64,000 nucleotides of DNA from Bacteriovoracaceae bacterium (lineage in GTDB: Bacteria > Bdellovibrionota > Bacteriovoracia > Bacteriovoracales > Bacteriovoracaceae). Within the stretch, counting starts at the first letter, position 1, and each line of letters opens with the position of its first letter. The notes beneath the pieces were generated by a model. It saw nothing but the letters and a program-made list of their open reading frames with translations, was not told the DNA's origin and ran no database searches. Shown piece by piece: positions 8,873 through 17,937 of the stretch. A program made the position numbers and the translations under genes. The stretch lies in the NCBI GenBank assembly GCA_018649885.1, contig JABIHA010000036.1, positions 62,001 through 126,000 on the forward strand, in the 5' to 3' direction.

Positions 8873-10009
8873 TTAGTGTGCGCTTATAAGATTTATAAAT
8901 GTCTCTTTTTTTGAGCTCCAACTCTCTGATTTTTTAAAGGATTCTCTTAAAGTCTCGCTAAAAAATGGGCCAGACTTTTCAATGCTCAAGCATTTTTGAA
9001 CAAAACCATCAGCATCTGCCTCGATATTTATGGAGGATTTAAGTTCTTCAAGGTCCGGTAGAGCAGTGGCAACAACAGGCCTTCCAGTCATTATATATTC
9101 TTTAATTTTAAGTGGGTATATGGTCCTTGTCAGCGCATTGATTTTATAAGGCAGGATAAATATATGCCCATTTTCAATGACTTTAGGAAGCTCACTATAG
9201 GAGACATGGCCATGAAAGAAGATATTTTTCTGCCCTTTTAGATTATCTATATTGCAATTGACTGGCCCGTAAATGTGGATCTCTCCGTTGTCAGTTCTCT
9301 GTGCGATATTTTTTAAAATTTCTTGGTCACACCTCTCATCTATAATTCCGTAATAAATATAAATGGGCCTTTCATGACTCTTTGGTGGAGGGAGTTCAAA
9401 GTGAGCTGTGTCTACACCATGGGTAAACATATGAGTATTTGGGTTTTTTACTATGCGGGTTTGATACAAGTGCTTTGAAGTTGTCAAAACGATGTCAGCT
9501 TTTTTTATGAGTTCGTCTTCAAGTCCTGTAAGAAGTTTGCTGTCAACCAAAGGCCACAGCTTGAATTCGTCAACACAGTAGTAAATCGTTTTCTGAGCGC
9601 CAGCTAAATCTAAAAAATCACCTGTGTTAGGAATTGATGTGATAAGGGTAGTGTAGCTCGTTTGATTTCCAGTTGTTGCTTTTTTTATACTGCGTGCAAC
9701 GCTTGCTTTGTTAAAAGCGCGGCAGATTTTCGAGCCAAAAAATGGAAGCATTAAGGGTCTGATGACCTTGATATTATCTGGTACTTGAAATCCTTCAATA
9801 TTATTTTCTTTTGAAACAAAAAGCGAGCGAAGCTTTTGAAAACTTCTTTTGATGTCGTATAGATTAAGCTTAGGTGCTCGCAGGCCTACTGTTTCAACCC
9901 ACAAAATTTGAGTATCATTTGAAAATTGATTCATCAAGTGCTCTAAGCAGTGTGCACGCCTGCCATAGTCTTCTCCAAAAACAATGAAACCATCGTGGTC
10001 CCTACTCAT
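8873..10009 (-). CDS. Glycosyltransferase, GT4-like (TuaH type)
   Basis: This 378-residue cytosolic protein has the two Rossmann halves of a GT-B glycosyltransferase. The N-terminal part contains VFGEDYGRRAHCLEHLM, as in TuaH-like enzymes. The C-terminal half has a strand-loop opening (YIYYGIIDERCDQEIL) and a nucleotide-sugar binding region IFILPYKINALTRTIYPLK ending in KIKEYIMTGRPVVAT, matching the E-x-(5-7)-G-x-P-V-V pattern. It probably transfers one sugar onto the lipid-linked repeat unit. It is the last glycosyltransferase of the minus-strand operon and overlaps the gene before it by 4 bp (ATGA), which suggests translational coupling. Donor and acceptor cannot be told from sequence. Confidence 0.8.
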   Translation of the reverse strand: MSRDHDGFIVFGEDYGRRAHCLEHLMNQFSNDTQILWVETVGLRAPKLNLYDIKRSFQKLRSLFVSKENNIEGFQVPDNIKVIRPLMLPFFGSKICRAFNKASVARSIKKATTGNQTSYTTLITSIPNTGDFLDLAGAQKTIYYCVDEFKLWPLVDSKLLTGLEDELIKKADIVLTTSKHLYQTRIVKNPNTHMFTHGVDTAHFELPPPKSHERPIYIYYGIIDERCDQEILKNIAQRTDNGEIHIYGPVNCNIDNLKGQKNIFFHGHVSYSELPKVIENGHIFILPYKINALTRTIYPLKIKEYIMTGRPVVATALPDLEELKSSINIEADADGFVQKCLSIEKSGPFFSETLRESFKKSESWSSKKETFINLISAH

Positions 10010-11157
10010 CTATCCGCCTTAATCCATAAACTACCAATTGATGTCTTCTTGAGAAATTGTATCAAGCCGCTGGCAGCAGCTGTATTCATCAAGACATAGT
10101 AGTAGGGTATATACAGCAGTTTTATTCTTTTACCTTTTAAATAGCTAATTCCGCCTATGGCAGCTAGTGTATACATAAAGGCCTGGCAGTAAAAAGCAAA
10201 CTGGTAAATTGCAGCACCATTTTGGAATGCTAAGAAGGCACTAGATATGAAAAATAAGAAGAGATACAAAAACATAGTATATCTTAAAAATTTGTGGAAG
10301 AAAAAATGCAAAGAGAACTTGGAGTTTAGTGGATTGATAATCCAGGGGTACTGAGCAATAATTTGATAAGCTCCGCAAACCATTCTTCTTTTTACATTGT
10401 AATCATCTTTGAGTGTGACGCTAGCTTCTTCGTAAGTAATGGCATCTGTTTCATAAATAATGCGTTTGTCATTTTTTATTGTTTCAATAGTTAAAACCTG
10501 GTCATCATTAATAATGTCATCAGAAATACTAGGATACAGCTCTCTTCTTAGAGCAAAAATTTCTCCGTCTGCATTTGTTATTGAATAGGCATCAGATTGC
10601 GCCTTTTTCAAACGACTTTCAAGAGACCAAAAGAAATGATCCCCTAAAGAGGCTCCTCTTTTCGCATAGTTTTTTACAATATCTTTTCTACCGCAAACTC
10701 CTCCAATAGAAGAGTCGTGTAAGTTTTCTACAAGATGAATAATTGAATCATCACTAAAGTAGCTATTTGCATCTGAAAAAATGATGATCTCATTTGATGA
10801 ATTGGCCACGGCCCTATTAAGAGCAGCTGTTTTTCCTCTTCGAAGTGGTGAGTGAAGAGATTTGACTCCCTTGGTTTCATAAGACTTTGCAATTTTTTCA
10901 GTTCCATCATTCGAACCATCACTGACTACAATGATTTCAATTTTGTCTTTTGGATAGTTTAAAGAAAGTGTGTTTAATATTTTTTCTTCGATAACGGCCT
11001 CTTCATTATAAGCTGCAACAATATAGCTTACACTTGGCCTGTGCCCTTTTTTCTTGTAGTGCTTTTTCTTTCCAAATGCTCCCATGGATAAAAGAGCGGG
11101 GTATCCAATATAGTGCATGAAAATAATAAGCAAACTCAATATAAAGATGAGGGTCAT
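10006..11157 (-). CDS. Membrane-anchored family 2 glycosyltransferase
   Basis: A 383-residue GT2 enzyme. An N-terminal transmembrane helix (residues about 1-25) precedes the catalytic domain with YIVAAYNEEAVIEE, VVSDGSNDGT and FSDANSYF (the DxD-like site), then NADGEIFALRREL, NDDQVLTI and the acceptor-side KRRMVCGAYQ motif. Two or three membrane helices form the C-terminus (FLYLFLFFISSAFLAF and YQFAFYCQAFMYTLAAIGG). This architecture resembles processive or lipid-linked sugar transferases such as the hyaluronan and IcaA groups. It is likely to add a sugar to the polymer at the inner membrane. It overlaps both neighbours by 4 bp within the minus-strand operon. Confidence 0.85.
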   Translation of the reverse strand: MTLIFILSLLIIFMHYIGYPALLSMGAFGKKKHYKKKGHRPSVSYIVAAYNEEAVIEEKILNTLSLNYPKDKIEIIVVSDGSNDGTEKIAKSYETKGVKSLHSPLRRGKTAALNRAVANSSNEIIIFSDANSYFSDDSIIHLVENLHDSSIGGVCGRKDIVKNYAKRGASLGDHFFWSLESRLKKAQSDAYSITNADGEIFALRRELYPSISDDIINDDQVLTIETIKNDKRIIYETDAITYEEASVTLKDDYNVKRRMVCGAYQIIAQYPWIINPLNSKFSLHFFFHKFLRYTMFLYLFLFFISSAFLAFQNGAAIYQFAFYCQAFMYTLAAIGGISYLKGKRIKLLYIPYYYVLMNTAAASGLIQFLKKTSIGSLWIKADR

Positions 11158-12347
11158 GATATCTCCTGACTGCTCCCAGAGGGGCCTTGTTTGAAAATAT
11201 TTAAATTTTTCTTAATACTAATTTTGATGTCAATCATTTCAATATTTTGCTTGTAAGCATTTTTACTAAGTTCAGAAAAGTTTAGCGAGTGGTTTAGCAT
11301 GGTATCAAGTAGCTGGTCTCTTTCGATGATAATAGCATTTCCACTGTGGAGGTCTAGTCCTCTGGCTCCGACTGAGGTCGTAATTATGGGAAGCTCGAAG
11401 TAGATATACTCATAATTTTTTACATTAGCACCACTACCACTCGTTACGAGGTTGAGTGCTTTATCGGCAGCGCATAGATAGGGGTAAACATCATCAACCC
11501 TCGAGGTGATGGTAAGAACTTCATCTTGGGAGCTTGCCTTTGATACACTACCGAGAACTACAATCTTGATGTTGTTTGCTTTGAGAACATGGAAGTTTTC
11601 CGTCACAAAACTCTTAATAAATTCAAGAGTCTCAATATTGGGACCAAAATAGCTCCCGCTGAAAATGTAAACATCGTCAATTTCACGAAAATCTAATTTT
11701 TTTCTAAACTCCTCTCTCAGAGAGGTCCTATCGTACTTGGCGAGTTCGCTAATATTTAATCCGTTAGGGATAATTGGACCGGGTAATTTCCTACCACACA
11801 ATTTGGATAATGCTTCACGGTCACCTTCAGTGCAATAGATACTGGTGTCACAGGAATCAATTGCTTTACTTTCTACAATTTGAACCAATTTTTTAAAAAC
11901 TCCACTGTCCCACAAATTAAATTCAGCATTGTGGGTATTGAGTATGAACTTCTTAGTGTGGTCGCTTTTTTGGGCGATTGGATAAAGATAAGGAAAATCT
12001 AGAATAATTGTTTGATGTGAGTCTATGAGATTTCTTAACTTCTTTGGAATTAAAAACTTCAGCACAAAACTTTGCCAAATAAAGGGGATGTGTAGCCTGT
12101 AGCATAAAAAGCAAATTAAACCCCAAACAGGGTTCATATATACGAATTCAGTGAGATTCAAGTTGGCACAGAATTTTGTGTCACCTTTTAACTTTAAGTA
12201 AGCATCCCTGCGGCCGGTAAGGCTGAAAATAGTTACTTCAAAACCACATTGTGTTAGGGACTCACAAATTGAGCTGCTTCTTTTTTGTCCTCCAGATTCA
12301 ACTGGATAGATTTGAAGACCGGAGATAAATAGAATTTTGTTATCCAA
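11154..12347 (-). CDS. Glycosyltransferase, family 4
   Basis: A GT-B glycosyltransferase of 397 residues. The N-terminal domain starts with ILFISGLQIYPVESGGQKR, the usual Gly-rich acceptor-side loop. The C-terminal domain has FSGSYFGPNIETLEF, a sugar-nucleotide site with VTSGSGANVKNYEYIYFELP and the strand PIITTSVGARGL. The protein is probably cytosolic and adds a hexose or amino sugar to the growing repeat unit. It overlaps the flippase gene by 8 bp on its upstream side and the GT2 gene by 4 bp downstream, so it is part of the tightly packed operon. The donor sugar is not predictable. Confidence 0.82.
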   Translation of the reverse strand: MDNKILFISGLQIYPVESGGQKRSSSICESLTQCGFEVTIFSLTGRRDAYLKLKGDTKFCANLNLTEFVYMNPVWGLICFLCYRLHIPFIWQSFVLKFLIPKKLRNLIDSHQTIILDFPYLYPIAQKSDHTKKFILNTHNAEFNLWDSGVFKKLVQIVESKAIDSCDTSIYCTEGDREALSKLCGRKLPGPIIPNGLNISELAKYDRTSLREEFRKKLDFREIDDVYIFSGSYFGPNIETLEFIKSFVTENFHVLKANNIKIVVLGSVSKASSQDEVLTITSRVDDVYPYLCAADKALNLVTSGSGANVKNYEYIYFELPIITTSVGARGLDLHSGNAIIIERDQLLDTMLNHSLNFSELSKNAYKQNIEMIDIKISIKKNLNIFKQGPSGSSQEIS

Positions 12348-13815
12348 TTTGATATCTCCTTTTTAAAAAACTTACGATTGGTAATATACCTAAGAAATTA
12401 AGTATCACTGCTACTAAAATAGAAAATATCGATCCACCAATTACTAAGATGGTAAATCCATTTGAGATAGGAGCCGCCGTGACAATGAGTCTTGAAACGA
12501 TTCCTGCGGTAATCACACTGGCAAAGGTGATACCCATCTCTCCCCATGGAAGCAGCTCCTTGAAATCGGTTTTAAAAAATCCCTTAGCATCTTTTAAAAG
12601 CATTAATGAATACATGATTGTGCAAACGAATTTTCCAATGAGGCAGAAATATATATTGCCCAAATAGGCTCCAATACTTACTGCAATAACACTTGAGAAA
12701 ACATAGGTTCCGTATAAGGCTGCAAGCTTTTTGCCCTCATTAAAAACACGATATAGAACTTCTGCATTCATTGAGATTAAAATGAAATTAATAAGATAAA
12801 GTCTGAAAATCGGTGAGCTATTGAGATACTTTTTTGAAAAGATGAGTACAAAGAACTCATCTGCATAGAAGAAAAGAAATACCACCGGAATAATGAGGAT
12901 TAGAAAAATTTTCGAGATGACATCTTTCCAAATCTTTAATGCATCTGAATGTATTCCTTTTTTGGTTAACATATCTACGGCCATTAAATCCAAGTAGGTA
13001 TTGGCCATGGATGGAAGAAAAGGAATATCAAAGCAGCCAACACTATACATAGTAAATGTTCGAAGTGAAAAGAAAGAAGAAATAATCAATTTGTCATAGC
13101 TGAGGAAGGCTTCCGAAATTTTTGAAAACCCAATTGGAAGTCCATATCGAATTTGGGCCTTAAGTGTTGAAAAAATATGTTGATAGCTTCTCGTTAAATT
13201 CATCTGCTTAATCATATTCACATTAAATAGGATGAGTACTAGAAGTCGCAATGAGTAGAAACAGATAAGTCCCTGGATTACGATTTTGAGATCTTTGTAG
13301 AAGTAATACAATCCTACAATAATTATAGATTTACTTACCTCAGATACAATTTGCACGATCAAATTGAGTTTAATTTTATCAAGAACCATAAGGTAGTGTT
13401 CAAAATGTTGTGATGGCAGTGAGACCAAGACTAAGAAGAAAAATGATGGGTAAATATCTTTGATAGTTGGGTTATCTAGAAATGAAGATAGTTGGTCAGT
13501 AAAGAGAAAACCAATCCCCATTAATATTGCTACAGAGACAGTATTGAAAAACAGCACGTTAAGAGCATATATAGGGGTATCTTCAGGAGCCTGTTTCATG
13601 AAAAAGAAAAGGCCTTGATCAATTCCTAGCCCAAATACCTGGTAAGATAGAATCCAAATAAGCACTACCTGTTTGTAAGAGCCGTATTCCTCTACTAAGA
13701 GATATCTCGATAAGAAAATGGGTACGAAAAAAGTGAGTACAAAGCTAACCAGCTTTCCAGCTGAAAGAATAAGAGCTTTCTTATTTCTACTTTGGCTCAC
13801 CAGCTTTTCAACCAT
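12340..13815 (-). CDS. Polysaccharide flippase, Wzx-like (MOP superfamily)
   Basis: A 491-residue polytopic membrane protein with about 12-14 hydrophobic helices spread over its full length, the size and profile of Wzx/MOP flippases that move undecaprenyl-linked repeat units across the inner membrane. The N-terminus (ALILSAGKLVSFVLTFFVP followed by FLSRYLLVEEYGSYKQ) matches the conserved start of the family, in which a basic loop and a YG.Y or FG.Y motif follow helix 1. It lies among glycosyltransferases and next to a deacetylase, overlapping both neighbours by 8 bp. With the Wzy-like and Wzz-like genes of the same operon it defines a Wzx/Wzy-dependent pathway. Confidence 0.82.
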   Translation of the reverse strand: MVEKLVSQSRNKKALILSAGKLVSFVLTFFVPIFLSRYLLVEEYGSYKQVVLIWILSYQVFGLGIDQGLFFFMKQAPEDTPIYALNVLFFNTVSVAILMGIGFLFTDQLSSFLDNPTIKDIYPSFFFLVLVSLPSQHFEHYLMVLDKIKLNLIVQIVSEVSKSIIIVGLYYFYKDLKIVIQGLICFYSLRLLVLILFNVNMIKQMNLTRSYQHIFSTLKAQIRYGLPIGFSKISEAFLSYDKLIISSFFSLRTFTMYSVGCFDIPFLPSMANTYLDLMAVDMLTKKGIHSDALKIWKDVISKIFLILIIPVVFLFFYADEFFVLIFSKKYLNSSPIFRLYLINFILISMNAEVLYRVFNEGKKLAALYGTYVFSSVIAVSIGAYLGNIYFCLIGKFVCTIMYSLMLLKDAKGFFKTDFKELLPWGEMGITFASVITAGIVSRLIVTAAPISNGFTILVIGGSIFSILVAVILNFLGILPIVSFLKRRYQIG

Positions 13816-14824
13816 GCTGATCCCTTCGAATTAGATTCCAATAAAAATAGGCTGGTGAGAAACGCCCTTTTTTATCGCAAACAAATTCATCATTAATATT
13901 AAATCTAGGGATCAGTCTATCTTCGTTTTGATCATTTTCAGTAAAGCTTTTGCACTCCGTAGAGAACTTATAGGAAAAATCAAAGCAGTTTACTGCTCTG
14001 ATAGAAGCTTGGTCATACAGTCCTGCAGGAAAAGCAAAGGATTTAAGGTCCACGCCTGTAAATGTCTCTAGCTTCGAAATCGATTGGTTGATATCACTTA
14101 GAGTTTGATCGTGGTCCATATATGGTAGAAATTGATGTGAGGAAGTATGGCAACCGATATGAACATTATCGCCTACAACCTTTTCTAACTCATTCCAGCC
14201 AAAGCTTTGATCTATGTCAATGCCAACGTGCTTTTTCTTTAACTTGTCTAAAATATGACAGCTCATTTCTTCTCTGGTTACACCATCCAGTGATTTGAGC
14301 GTATTGTAATCAAGGTGAGAAAAGTTTTGATCAATGGTAAGCTCGGCATTTGGAAAATACTCAAAAAATGAGAAATTAAGAATTTGATATTCGCCCAACT
14401 CTAAGGCCGTATCCCAAATATCCCACCAGTATGGTTTAGGGTTTTCGAGAAAATTGGTGACAGGGAAGAGTGAATAGGGAATTTCCCGTTGGTCACAATA
14501 AGGTAATGCACGGTCAAGGATTGCCTTATAAGCATCATCAAAAGTGAGGTGAAAATCAAGGTCTCGTTTGGCCTTGAAATTATCTATTTCTTCGATGGCC
14601 ACGATTTTGTCTCCGTGACCAGAAATGGTTTCAATAGTTGAAATAAAATTTTCATTACTTATGGATATGGCCTTCATTCCATGACTACTGCCATCTGTAA
14701 CCCGATGAAACATTAAAATATATTTTCTAGGTGAGAAGTAGTTTTTTAAACCTAAGTACCATTTTAAAGGCCCAAGGAAGTAGAGAGCCTTAATAATGGT
14801 ATCTACAATTGTATTACGCATCAC
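13808..14824 (-). CDS. Polysaccharide deacetylase (NodB domain)
   Basis: A 338-residue CE4-type deacetylase. The metal and catalytic motifs are visible: LTFDDAY (motif 1, TFDD), GCHTSSHQ (motif 2, H-x3-H) and FAFPAGLYD (motif 3 region). The extended N-terminus includes KYILMFHRV, the strand common to polymer-acting members. There is no signal peptide, only a weakly hydrophobic N-terminal patch, so it may remove N-acetyl groups from lipid-linked units in the cytoplasm or be membrane-associated. It overlaps the CelD-like gene by 11 bp and the flippase by 8 bp. A second deacetylase of a different subtype lies at 25494-26339. Confidence 0.85.
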   Translation of the reverse strand: MMRNTIVDTIIKALYFLGPLKWYLGLKNYFSPRKYILMFHRVTDGSSHGMKAISISNENFISTIETISGHGDKIVAIEEIDNFKAKRDLDFHLTFDDAYKAILDRALPYCDQREIPYSLFPVTNFLENPKPYWWDIWDTALELGEYQILNFSFFEYFPNAELTIDQNFSHLDYNTLKSLDGVTREEMSCHILDKLKKKHVGIDIDQSFGWNELEKVVGDNVHIGCHTSSHQFLPYMDHDQTLSDINQSISKLETFTGVDLKSFAFPAGLYDQASIRAVNCFDFSYKFSTECKSFTENDQNEDRLIPRFNINDEFVCDKKGRFSPAYFYWNLIRRDQHG

Positions 14825-15893
14825 TACCTCCTACTGACCTTGCCGAGAACTTCTTATTCAGGTTGATCGCTAACTCCCAAAGTCTTTTGTTTGATGAGAC
14901 TACTTCGTAGAGTCGGTTTACTTCCTTTGTGAATTCAAACTTGTACCTTTCATCACCTTCAAGAAAGTCATATATAAATGAATCAAGACCAATAAATTCT
15001 TTAGCATGCCTTATGCATAAAAGGTGTAATAGAAGTCCAGGGGAAAGTTGATAATGGTCAGTGGAAATTCCACCTTGGTAGAAAAAAATACTATCCATGT
15101 CGTGGTAGTAGTAATGAAACCCTATAAGTTGGTTACCTTCCTTGAGTAAGGCGAAAACCCAATTTCTATTAATAGAGCGTTTTAAAAAAAGATGGTGAAA
15201 ATTCTCAAATTCTTCTTCTGCAAAACCACCAACTACTTCTTTATCCTTAAACCGTGATTTCGCAAGTCTTGTAATATCTTCCCAAAGTGGTGATAATTTA
15301 TCGAAGTCGTTCACCCACTGGATTGTTAGATCACTATTTTGATCATAGTTTTTTAATATTCTTTTGAATTTATTTCTTTTCTTGCCCTTGGTGAGAGAAA
15401 GAAAATCATCTATTCCACCTATCCTTTGAATTCGTGGACAAATAGTTCCATCATAGCTTGTAAAAGATAGCGAAAGGCCTTGTTCGCAATAGTCAAAATA
15501 TTTTGCAAAGCTAGCGCTTAGCATCTTAAATCTAGTTAGTGACCACTTTGATTGATACTTTGATTTGAACGCTGTCCACACTGCCTTGTCTATTTTTCCC
15601 AGAAAGGCAGTGAGGTAGTTGGACCCAATACCTTCGTCACCAAGGAGTCGAAGTTCACTAACAGGGATAAAATAGCGGTGTGTTCTTAGAATATAAAACG
15701 GTAGAATCCCTACCGGACTATCTCCTTCATAGACTAGGTATATGAAAGGAGTTATCGTTTTATCTTGGAAATTGTCTAACCACGTTTTAATAAAATCGTA
15801 TTGTTGAAACACACAAGTTTCAGGACCACCATCAAGTGAGCGCCAAAGACTTATTAAAATAGGATTGTCGATTTCAACTTTTTGAAAATTCAA
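14814..15893 (-). CDS. CelD/FemAB-like GNAT acyltransferase
   Basis: The protein has the double-GNAT pattern of CelD/BcsL-type acyltransferases found in exopolysaccharide loci: an N-terminal W.SLW..L...GPETCVFQQYDF segment and a C-terminal GNAT domain with an RRxxKR-like basic stretch (KGKKRNKFKRILK), a helix, then FALLKEGNQLIGFHYYYHD, YQGGISTDHYQLSPGLLL and a final YDFLEGDERYKFEFT, which matches the common D.L.G...YK motif. The frame extends to a TTG at 15920, but TTG 15893 has AGGAG five bases before it and is the better start, giving 359 residues. It probably acylates an amino sugar. A homologue lies at 28311-29387. Confidence 0.75.
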   Translation of the reverse strand: MNFQKVEIDNPILISLWRSLDGGPETCVFQQYDFIKTWLDNFQDKTITPFIYLVYEGDSPVGILPFYILRTHRYFIPVSELRLLGDEGIGSNYLTAFLGKIDKAVWTAFKSKYQSKWSLTRFKMLSASFAKYFDYCEQGLSLSFTSYDGTICPRIQRIGGIDDFLSLTKGKKRNKFKRILKNYDQNSDLTIQWVNDFDKLSPLWEDITRLAKSRFKDKEVVGGFAEEEFENFHHLFLKRSINRNWVFALLKEGNQLIGFHYYYHDMDSIFFYQGGISTDHYQLSPGLLLHLLCIRHAKEFIGLDSFIYDFLEGDERYKFEFTKEVNRLYEVVSSNKRLWELAINLNKKFSARSVGGSDA

Positions 15894-17079
15894 GTAGACT
15901 CCTATTTTTAAGTGAGACAATGGTGAAAATCAATATTGTGAACAAGAAGAAATCTTTATTCCAAATTCCAATAAATTGAATACAAAATATGAATAGAAAA
16001 AATGGAAGCAGAAATTCCCTAGATGTTTGTCTTAACTGAATAAAGATTTGTTTAAAAGCATAGAGAAAAATAGTAATTCCAATAACTCCAGTTTCAGCAA
16101 GAAGCTTAAGTGGAGTGTTATGAATTGTGAGGGCCCCATTTTGTGATAAAAACATAGGGTAACCTGTTAATTGGAAAAAATATCCAGCAGACCGGTCAAA
16201 TCCAACTCCCCAGATTGGATTTTTTGAAAATAAAATTAGACCTAACTCCCAAGTTTTAAATCGATCCATATTTGATTTATCAAAGATGTTTAGGAACCTC
16301 GATTGCAGGTCTTCACTAAGAAAGATGGGTGAGATGATTAAAAGAATAAATAAGACCAGCAAGACTGGTTTTTCAGTGATTTTTTTGCCAAACAATGCAA
16401 TCAGGCCTATGAAGAGTCCAATGATCCCCATTCTCGACTGAGTCATAAAAAGACAGAGTATTAAAAATAAAGACTCAAAAATTGTAACTGGGGCTACGGC
16501 CTTTTGTCTTAGAGGACCGATGAAAAGAGTAATCAAGAAAATCATAGATAAGAAATTGGGGTCACCAATTCTAATACCAATCACAGGTCTTAAGTCAAAG
16601 GTTCGTACTTCACCAAGGACCAGGTACCTATAAATGAAAACCATTCCAAGGACTACTGCGGATACACGGAACACCTTTATCAAAAGATCTTTCCTTTGCT
16701 GGTTATTGAAAAAGAAGGTAAATAGTGGGATTAAAAGTATGGTTTTTGTATAAGTTTTAAATTCGCCCAGAGCAAGTAAATTAGAGCTCTCATTTGCTGG
16801 ATATTGAAAATCAATGAGCATAAAAAATGAAATAACTAAAAAAAGTGCTCCATAGCCTTTAGTTATTGAAATAGGTAATTGTCGTACCATGCAAAACCAA
16901 ATGCCAGCGAAAGAAAAAGACGAAACAAAGAAGAGAAGCTCAGGTTTTACAATTTGAAGGACCTTGAAGTGAATATGAATATTTGAGATACTTAAAAATA
17001 GGTGTGCCAGCAGGGAAGTGATGACTCCCTTTTCAAAAGTACTCGGTAAAAGTAGCTGCTGCGTTCGCATTTTATTCAA
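15874..17079 (-). CDS. O-antigen polymerase/ligase-like membrane protein (Wzy type)
   Basis: A 401-residue membrane protein with about ten transmembrane helices and one larger periplasmic loop. The loop carries NPIWGVGFDRSAGYFF and then IHNTPLKLLAETGVIGITIFL, the pattern of the Wzy_C/O-antigen ligase family (GxG...HN.yL..lae.G..G). It probably polymerises flipped repeat units at the periplasmic face of the inner membrane; a ligase role cannot be excluded. It overlaps the Wzz-like gene by 8 bp and the CelD-like start by about 20 bp. The paired flippase and chain-length-type genes favour the polymerase reading. Confidence 0.8.
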   Translation of the reverse strand: MNKMRTQQLLLPSTFEKGVITSLLAHLFLSISNIHIHFKVLQIVKPELLFFVSSFSFAGIWFCMVRQLPISITKGYGALFLVISFFMLIDFQYPANESSNLLALGEFKTYTKTILLIPLFTFFFNNQQRKDLLIKVFRVSAVVLGMVFIYRYLVLGEVRTFDLRPVIGIRIGDPNFLSMIFLITLFIGPLRQKAVAPVTIFESLFLILCLFMTQSRMGIIGLFIGLIALFGKKITEKPVLLVLFILLIISPIFLSEDLQSRFLNIFDKSNMDRFKTWELGLILFSKNPIWGVGFDRSAGYFFQLTGYPMFLSQNGALTIHNTPLKLLAETGVIGITIFLYAFKQIFIQLRQTSREFLLPFFLFIFCIQFIGIWNKDFFLFTILIFTIVSLKNRSLLEFSKS

Positions 17080-17731
17080 ATTTCCTTTTTAAAAAAGGAA
17101 CCCCTAAAAGTATGATTCCTATAGTGATCAAGCTGGCCAGTAAATGAATCAGTAAGTAGTTTGGATAGCTCGGAGTGCTACCTGCTGTTGCAGGTTTTAA
17201 AACTTCCGTTTGTGTTCTCGCAATGAGTTTGTGATAGCGGATTTTTTCAGCAAGTTGCCTGCTAACAGTATCTTTTGTTAGCCGTTTTTCAATTTCTATT
17301 AAACCTTTTTTTGATTTCTCTTGTGCTAACAGCTCAAGCTGTTCCATCAGTGAGACTAGGAGGTTAATTCCAAAGCTTTTGTCAGGAGTGAGAAAAGAAA
17401 GCTCGTAGCGATTATCGTCACCACCAGTGAAATCAATTTTTAAATTTCTTAGTATTTTTTCAGTCTCAGAGGCCTTCCCAAATTTCTTAAGGATCGCCTG
17501 AAAACGCACAAAAGATGTTAACCTGTGCTTGAGTTCAAGCCCGTCTCTCACCCATACCCAGCGGTTGTGTGCCATTTCATAAACTTCATCTATGACTGGC
17601 GGATCAAACCTTTTTAGAAGGACAGATGCCTCAACATTGAATCTCGGTTCAACGCTTTTTAGTCCAATGTAAACACCAGTATTGACCGCTATACAGGCGA
17701 CTGCTGCTATCAACGCAATTTTTAAGTTCAT
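17072..17731 (-). CDS. Small Wzz-like chain-length determinant
   Basis: About 219 residues with a transmembrane helix at the N-terminus (IALIAAVACIAVNTGVYIGL), a periplasmic alpha/beta domain with a long amphipathic helix, and a second helix near the C-terminus (YLLIHLLASLITIGIILLG) followed by a basic tail. This two-helix layout and the Pro-rich segment before the last helix (TAGSTPSYPNYLL) match Wzz/PCP proteins that set polymer length. It lacks a kinase domain. The frame begins at a TTG at 17743 with ATG codons at 17737 and 17731; I chose 17731 because it starts directly with the basic and hydrophobic signal. It is the first gene of the minus-strand operon. Confidence 0.7.
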   Translation of the reverse strand: MNLKIALIAAVACIAVNTGVYIGLKSVEPRFNVEASVLLKRFDPPVIDEVYEMAHNRWVWVRDGLELKHRLTSFVRFQAILKKFGKASETEKILRNLKIDFTGGDDNRYELSFLTPDKSFGINLLVSLMEQLELLAQEKSKKGLIEIEKRLTKDTVSRQLAEKIRYHKLIARTQTEVLKPATAGSTPSYPNYLLIHLLASLITIGIILLGVPFLKRKFE

Positions 17732-17780
17732 TACCATTTCCAATTTTAGCTTCAGGCAAAACTAGTAAAATCATTGGGGA

Positions 17781-17872
17781 CCTACTAGGTAGGCTGAAAT
17801 ATTTATAGGTAAAGTTTCCGGTGACGCAAGGCGTTGGGGTGGTAGGTATGTAAATTTTGTAACAGGCTTTAC
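17781..17872. promoter_or_regulatory. Divergent control region with inverted repeats
   Basis: The region between the two polysaccharide operons holds a short palindrome CCTAC-TAG-GTAGG (17781-17793) and a wider inverted repeat, GTAAAG (17809-17814) with CTTTAC (17867-17872). The second arm overlaps the likely -35 of the plus-strand promoter. GGTAGG occurs again at about 17841. These are candidate operators or a leader fold; the protein that binds them is not known. Confidence 0.35.
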
Positions 17873-17896
17873 GAGGTGAGTTAGAAGGTCTAGATA
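17868..17896 (+). promoter_or_regulatory. Candidate sigma-70 promoter of the plus-strand polysaccharide operon
   Basis: TTTACG (17868-17873) and TAGATA (17891-17896) are separated by 17 bp, with ATG 17938 about 40 bp downstream. Both hexamers differ from consensus at two positions, so this is a moderate match judged by eye. Confidence 0.35.
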
Positions 17897-17937
17897 TTGG
17901 GCACACGAACATATTGCTTTTTTTTTGGGGAAAAAAG

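Noticed and set aside
17816-17850. Cyclic di-GMP-I riboswitch upstream of the plus-strand polysaccharide operon
   Set aside because: GGTGACGCAAGGC resembles one strand of the GEMM core, but the hairpin and the partner core segment that should precede it are missing.
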